From: Gemmiger formicilis
Lineage (GTDB): Bacteria > Bacillota > Clostridia > Oscillospirales > Ruminococcaceae
Assembly: GCF_018784445.1 (NCBI RefSeq)
Contig: NZ_WQOH01000011.1
Coordinates: forward strand, 1 to 64,000
Length of the DNA stretch: 64,000 bases
Direction: 5' to 3'
Positions 60,545-64,000 of the stretch are shown in pieces (positions within the stretch are counted from its first letter, which is position 1; each line of letters starts with the position of its first letter). The translations under genes were made by a program, and so were the position numbers. Below the pieces are notes generated by a model, which made no database searches, was not told where the DNA came from, and saw only the letters and a list, made by a program, of their open reading frames with translations.

Positions 60545-61300
60545 CTATAATAAGTAAGAATACGGGTCTTTGTCGGCCTCGGCGTGGGCGACGGCCAGCT
60601 GGGGGAACTGCTTGGCAATGTGGGCGGCCAGCACGTCGGCGACGGCGTGCTCGGTGCCCCAGTGGCCCGCCACGACCAGGCCGACGCCCTTTTCCTTTGC
60701 CAGCAGGGCGATATGGTGCGCAGCCTCGCCGGTGACAAGGCAGTCCGCACCCAGGTCGATGGCCTCCTGCAAGTAGCTGCCGCCCCCGCCGCTGACCTCA
60801 GCCAGGCAGGTAACGGGCTTCTGGCCGTTCACATACTTGACGCCGCTGTGCAGCGTGTCGGCGCAGAACTTTGCCAGCGCTTCCACAGTGGTTGGCATCG
60901 TGGTCCCGATGCGGCCGCAGCCCTCGGCAAAGCTTTCACGCCCTTCGGCGGCAATGCCGAGGATATCACAAAGGGTATCGTTGACGCCGCCCGGTGCGGC
61001 ATCCAGATTCGTGTGCATACAGATGGCAGAGATGCCATTTTTCATCAGCAGCGCGGGTACATCGTCGGCGTGCAGACTTTTGATGGGGTGGAAGATGACC
61101 GGGTGATGGCTGACGATGAGCTGGCAGTCGTTTTCCACAGCCTCCCGCACGACGGCGGGGGTAATGTCCAGCGTGGTCAGCACCCCGTCCACCGGCGTGC
61201 CTGCATCGACGAGCAGTCCGACGTTATCCCAATCCAGCGCCAGTGCGGGCGGCGCGACCGCCTGCAGCAGGCCCAAAATCTGCTGTACCGTTACTGACAT
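60545..61300 (-). CDS. Nif3/DUF34 dinuclear metal-center protein
   Basis: A 251-residue protein of the Nif3/YbgI family. Metal-ligand motifs: LIVSHHPVIFHP (two His), HTNLDAAPGGVND (Asp) and GHWGTEHAVAD (His, Glu) near the end. It is a hexameric metal protein of debated function (GTP cyclohydrolase IA-like). In Firmicutes it often follows trmK; here both are on the same strand, about 110 bp apart. Confidence 0.94.
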   Translation of the reverse strand: MSVTVQQILGLLQAVAPPALALDWDNVGLLVDAGTPVDGVLTTLDITPAVVREAVENDCQLIVSHHPVIFHPIKSLHADDVPALLMKNGISAICMHTNLDAAPGGVNDTLCDILGIAAEGRESFAEGCGRIGTTMPTTVEALAKFCADTLHSGVKYVNGQKPVTCLAEVSGGGGSYLQEAIDLGADCLVTGEAAHHIALLAKEKGVGLVVAGHWGTEHAVADVLAAHIAKQFPQLAVAHAEADKDPYSYLL

Positions 61301-61341
61301 GATAATTCCTCCAAAAAGTTTGTATGCGGGGCAACACCCTG

Positions 61342-61404
61342 CGGGCGCATATGGAATGCGCCCCTACAAGTGGAGCCCGTAGGGGCGGATTCCATATCCG
61401 CCCG
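61342..61404. repeat. Family 3-like paired hairpins
   Basis: CGGGCGCATATGGAATGCGCCC and GGGGCGGATTCCATATCCGCCC, two adjacent short hairpins flanking CTACAAGTGGAGCCCGTAG, between trmK and the nif3-like gene. Confidence 0.65.
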
Positions 61405-61411
61405 TGAATGT

Positions 61412-62086
61412 TCACCCTGCCGCCAGCCTGTCCAATTCCGCGATAAGCGCCCCCACCGCGTCCTTTTCTGCGCCGTCCGGCAGGCCGAGGCGGTACTTTT
61501 TCAGCTTCGCGTTCTGCACGGCGTAATAGTCCGCGCAGCCGGGCTGCCCCTGTGTCAGACCGGTCAGGCAGTACAGCCCATCCGGTTCGCGGGCATCGCC
61601 CGTGTACTGCGCGTTCATCACGGCGTACCACCGCCCCGCCGCCTGACAGAGCGTTTCGCCCCGCAGGGCAAAACCGCGCCGGGCCAGCCACCGCCGCAAG
61701 ATGCTGTGCTTGGTGGCTGGCACCAGCACCAGATTGTACCGTGCATCAAACACCCAGGGAGCGGCCTCCAATATTTCTATGATCGTCTCCGCGCCCATGC
61801 CTGCGATGATGATGTCCTCGGCCTCGCCGGGGGCCAGCACTGCCAGCCCGCTGCCCAGGCGGAACTGCACCTTGTCCCCATAGGGGGCACAGGTCACGCG
61901 GGCTTTTTCCAGCGGGCCGGGGCGCAGGTCACAAGCCAAAACAAGCGGGCAGCGACCGCTGCCCGCCAGTGCGGCGCTTAATTTGCCGTGGTCACAGCCG
62001 ATATCCGCTGCCACGCGCCCCGCCCGTACAAAGGCATAGGCGGCGGCCAAGCGGGCATCCAGCTGGGGTACCTTACAGGTGTGCAA
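61412..62086 (-). CDS. trmK: tRNA (adenine22-N1)-methyltransferase
   Basis: A 224-residue SAM-dependent enzyme forming m1A22 in bacterial tRNA. Motif I is VAADIGCDHGKLSAAL, and IIIAGMGAETIIEILE and LVLVPATKHSILRRWL are TrmK features. No ATG fits the conserved start; TTG 62086 overlaps the DUF1858 gene by 14 bp and lacks a clear ribosome site, so coupled translation is likely. Upstream start choice uncertain. Confidence 0.88.
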   Translation of the reverse strand: MHTCKVPQLDARLAAAYAFVRAGRVAADIGCDHGKLSAALAGSGRCPLVLACDLRPGPLEKARVTCAPYGDKVQFRLGSGLAVLAPGEAEDIIIAGMGAETIIEILEAAPWVFDARYNLVLVPATKHSILRRWLARRGFALRGETLCQAAGRWYAVMNAQYTGDAREPDGLYCLTGLTQGQPGCADYYAVQNAKLKKYRLGLPDGAEKDAVGALIAELDRLAAG

Positions 62087-62279
62087 AGTAGTCGTTCAGC
62101 TCGGCGACGAGCTCGTCGGGATCAACACCGTGGACAGCGCAGGCTTCCTCAACGGTCTCACCGTGGGAGGCCATGCAGCCCAGGCAGTGCATACCGGTGG
62201 CCAGGAAGATGGGCACGCAGCCCTGGGTGGGGTCGTTGTTCAGGATCTCGGCGATGATGGTATTCTTGGTAATGGTCAT
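62073..62279 (-). CDS. DUF1858 protein
   Basis: A 68-residue protein of the DUF1858 (ScdA N-terminal-like) family: TKNTIIAEILNNDPTQGCVP then GMHCLGCMASHGETVEEACA, with the CLGC pair typical of redox-active or metal-linked members. Such domains occur beside hybrid cluster and ferredoxin-type enzymes. Its job here is unknown. ATG 62279 follows AGGAG. Overlaps trmK. Confidence 0.9.
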   Translation of the reverse strand: MTITKNTIIAEILNNDPTQGCVPIFLATGMHCLGCMASHGETVEEACAVHGVDPDELVAELNDYFAHL

Positions 62280-62309
62280 GAGAGTGTTCTCCTTTTAGAA
62301 TGGTTTGAT

Positions 62310-64000
62310 TTATGAAACCGGCTGCCAGCTGGCGTACAGGCCAAAGCCTTGCAGCAGGGTCAACAGAGTGCAGGCGGTAACGGCCAGCGCCGCCCCGCGG
62401 GAAGTATCGTGCCGCAGCGTAATGTTGCGGCCGCATTTGCAGAGCACCAGCACCAACGGCAGGATGGGCAGCCAGTAGCGGCCCTGCAAGCCAAAAAGCG
62501 TTTGGTAGTTGATGGGCGTCCAGTTCAGCGCCACGACGAGCGACGACGCCACGACGCAGAGGATGATGCCCACCACGCCGATCTTGGTGCGGCGGCCCAA
62601 GGGGGCGTCCGTCCCCTGCACCGGCAGCGCCGCTGCCAGCAGCGCCAGCACCAGGCCGACGCCCAGCAGCCAGCTGACATCGATGCGGTAGACGATCGGC
62701 TCACCCAGCGTCGTGCCCAGGATACCCTGCAGCCAGAGTGCCCCCTGCTCAGGGATCGTGCGCAGCAAGAGCTTCGTCGTGGCGGGCAGGTTGCGGCAGA
62801 TATAGCCCAGCGAGAAGGTCCAGATGGAATCGCCGTTGGGGTTGGTCATCAGCAGCTGGTCAGGTTCCAGCCCGCCGCCCATGCGGGAAAGGGCAAGCAC
62901 CCCACCGACGACAGCCAGCACCACCGCGCAGCCCAGGCCGCAGCGGAAGAGGCACAGCTTTTTCGGGTCGGTGTGTACTTTGTCATACAGCCAAAGCACC
63001 AGCCCGACCGCAGCGGCCAGCGCCGCGACGCCGACGACGAGCATCGCAAGGCTTATATCGCGGGCAGCGTAGACCAGTTCGCCCAAGTTGGCGGAGATCC
63101 ACAGGCAACCCGCCAGTATGAGGGCGGCCTCCTGGATCAGCCGCCCGGAGCGCACCCTCGCCCCGAACGGCCCTTTGACAAATTCCGTCGAACCCACGAG
63201 ATTTTCCACCGGGATAAGGAAGCAGAGCAGCACGACCGGCAGATAAATTGCCTTGGCCGGGCCGACCGCCCCGCCGAGCGCAATGAGCAGGATTTTTTCC
63301 CACCACACAGCCCGCTTCCGGCGCAGCCGCAGGCAGAGCGCCATGTAGCAGAACACCATGCCCAGCACCGACGCATCGGGCGAAAGGCTGGCCGCTAATT
63401 GCAGCGGCATCGGCAGCAGCGTCACGCAGGCCAGCAGCCCGCGCACCCCCGCCGGGGCCAGCGCCACGGCCAGTACAGCCAGCGTCAGATAGAAAACAAG
63501 GTTGAAGATACGGGCCTGGCGCAGCATGACGTAGAAGCTCGCCCCGCTGCTGCGGGCCAGCCGCAGGCCCAGCGCCTGGGGCAGGTAGTTACCACTCCCT
63601 TGCCCGGCCTTGGCCGTGCTGGCGGCGGTCAGTTCATCGGGGCCGCCCGGCTCCTGTTCGATGGCCAGCGCCTCGGCCTTGTAGGCGAGAATGCCGATCT
63701 CGCCGGTGCGGGTGCCAAAGTAGGGCGCGTCACACTCGCGGACCAGCAGATTGCCGTCGGCATCGGCGGGCTGTTCACCACCCAGGCGGCTGGCAAGCTC
63801 ATAGGCGGCGGCCAGGTGGGTGTATTCATCGGGGGCGACCAGCGCGGGCGTGACCCGCACAAACGCCAGCCCGCAAAGCAGGCCCGCCACCGCGACCGTG
63901 ACAGCCAGCGGCAGCTGCAAACCCGCCAACAGCACGGCGGCAAAGGCGCCCCCCGCCAGCAGCGGGGCCAGCTCGTTGGCCAACCGCGTCGGCCAGCTGC
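62310..64000 (-). CDS. DUF2142 membrane protein (5' end cut)
   Basis: A polytopic membrane protein of more than 560 residues. Hydrophobic segments alternate with loops, and VTPALVAPDEYTHLAAAYEL plus FGLQGRYWLPILPLVLVLC match DUF2142, related to GT-C glycosyltransferases or polymerases of cell-surface glycans. The reading frame stays open to the edge of the window (AGC TGG CCG ACG CGG before the first shown TTG), so the true start lies outside. Function unknown. It may belong to a surface polysaccharide locus beyond the window. Confidence 0.85.
   Translation of the reverse strand, partial: SWPTRLANELAPLLAGGAFAAVLLAGLQLPLAVTVAVAGLLCGLAFVRVTPALVAPDEYTHLAAAYELASRLGGEQPADADGNLLVRECDAPYFGTRTGEIGILAYKAEALAIEQEPGGPDELTAASTAKAGQGSGNYLPQALGLRLARSSGASFYVMLRQARIFNLVFYLTLAVLAVALAPAGVRGLLACVTLLPMPLQLAASLSPDASVLGMVFCYMALCLRLRRKRAVWWEKILLIALGGAVGPAKAIYLPVVLLCFLIPVENLVGSTEFVKGPFGARVRSGRLIQEAALILAGCLWISANLGELVYAARDISLAMLVVGVAALAAAVGLVLWLYDKVHTDPKKLCLFRCGLGCAVVLAVVGGVLALSRMGGGLEPDQLLMTNPNGDSIWTFSLGYICRNLPATTKLLLRTIPEQGALWLQGILGTTLGEPIVYRIDVSWLLGVGLVLALLAAALPVQGTDAPLGRRTKIGVVGIILCVVASSLVVALNWTPINYQTLFGLQGRYWLPILPLVLVLCKCGRNITLRHDTSRGAALAVTACTLLTLLQGFGLYASWQPVS

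Noticed and set aside
58537-60750. Longer RqcH frame starting near 60750
   Set aside because: The extension overlaps the nif3-like gene in another frame and a polypurine region; family alignment begins at MSLDAAT.

Overview
The window is a chromosomal segment of a high-GC Firmicute. The gut Clostridia family Oscillospiraceae (Faecalibacterium / Gemmiger / Subdoligranulum-like) fits best. The reasons are strong G/C bias at third codon positions, a canonical Firmicute S10-spc-alpha ribosomal protein order with zinc-type S14 and L36, IreB, an NFACT/RqcH protein, a GGGtGRT/NifU-like pair, TrmK next to a Nif3 protein, and many palindromic intergenic repeats ending gene neighbourhoods. The genus is an inference. 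No IS transposase, prophage, CRISPR array or rRNA was seen.

Layout. 1-5006: an AgrC/AgrA-type (GHKL kinase plus LytTR regulator) two-component operon flanked by two genes for exported Cys-motif proteins. Three copies of a 21-bp-spaced direct repeat lie in the two flanking promoter regions and look like LytTR sites, so the four genes may be one signalling unit. 5164-12619: mixed housekeeping and accessory genes (DJ-1/PfpI protein, esterase, PTS-IIC-like transporter, a degenerate GGDEF protein whose downstream gene has its ribosome binding site inside a perfect hairpin, MalQ, a binding-protein-like lipoprotein). 12754-15585: AlaX-like editing protein, TrmB and a CmpB-like membrane protein. 15757-21757: a five-gene minus-strand operon of a DivIVA-like coiled-coil protein, a VWA-TM-FHA membrane protein, a zinc-motif/FHA protein, a double-FHA ABC ATPase and its permease, with no kinase or phosphatase nearby. 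21898-28449: the GGGtGRT/NifU pair, a Wzy/O-antigen-ligase-like polymerase, an MFS transporter and HisRS. 28693-38946: DUF4349 lipoprotein, AspRS, tRNA-Lys, IreB, an ATGA-coupled murD / GNAT / methionine-gamma-lyase-like operon, a 171-bp MITE-like element, PRPP synthetase and a CNNM/CorC-type protein. 39203-41017: an AT-rich island with an XRE repressor, a palindromic operator and two lipoproteins. 41098-56728: the S10-spc-alpha superoperon (31 genes, minus strand) driven from a promoter near 57072-57100. 57478-64000: LysM-like lipoprotein, RqcH, Nif3, TrmK, DUF1858 and a DUF2142 membrane protein cut by the window end.

The best candidates for undescribed biology are: (1) the LytTR regulon with an exported lipoprotein carrying two CX2CX4HX4C zinc-knuckle-like motifs; (2) the kinase-less FHA/VWA/DivIVA/ABC operon; (3) the hairpin that buries the Shine-Dalgarno sequence of the gene at 8221-8652; and (4) the XRE-lipoprotein island. 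All functional statements come from reading the sequence by eye and from family knowledge. No database search was run.
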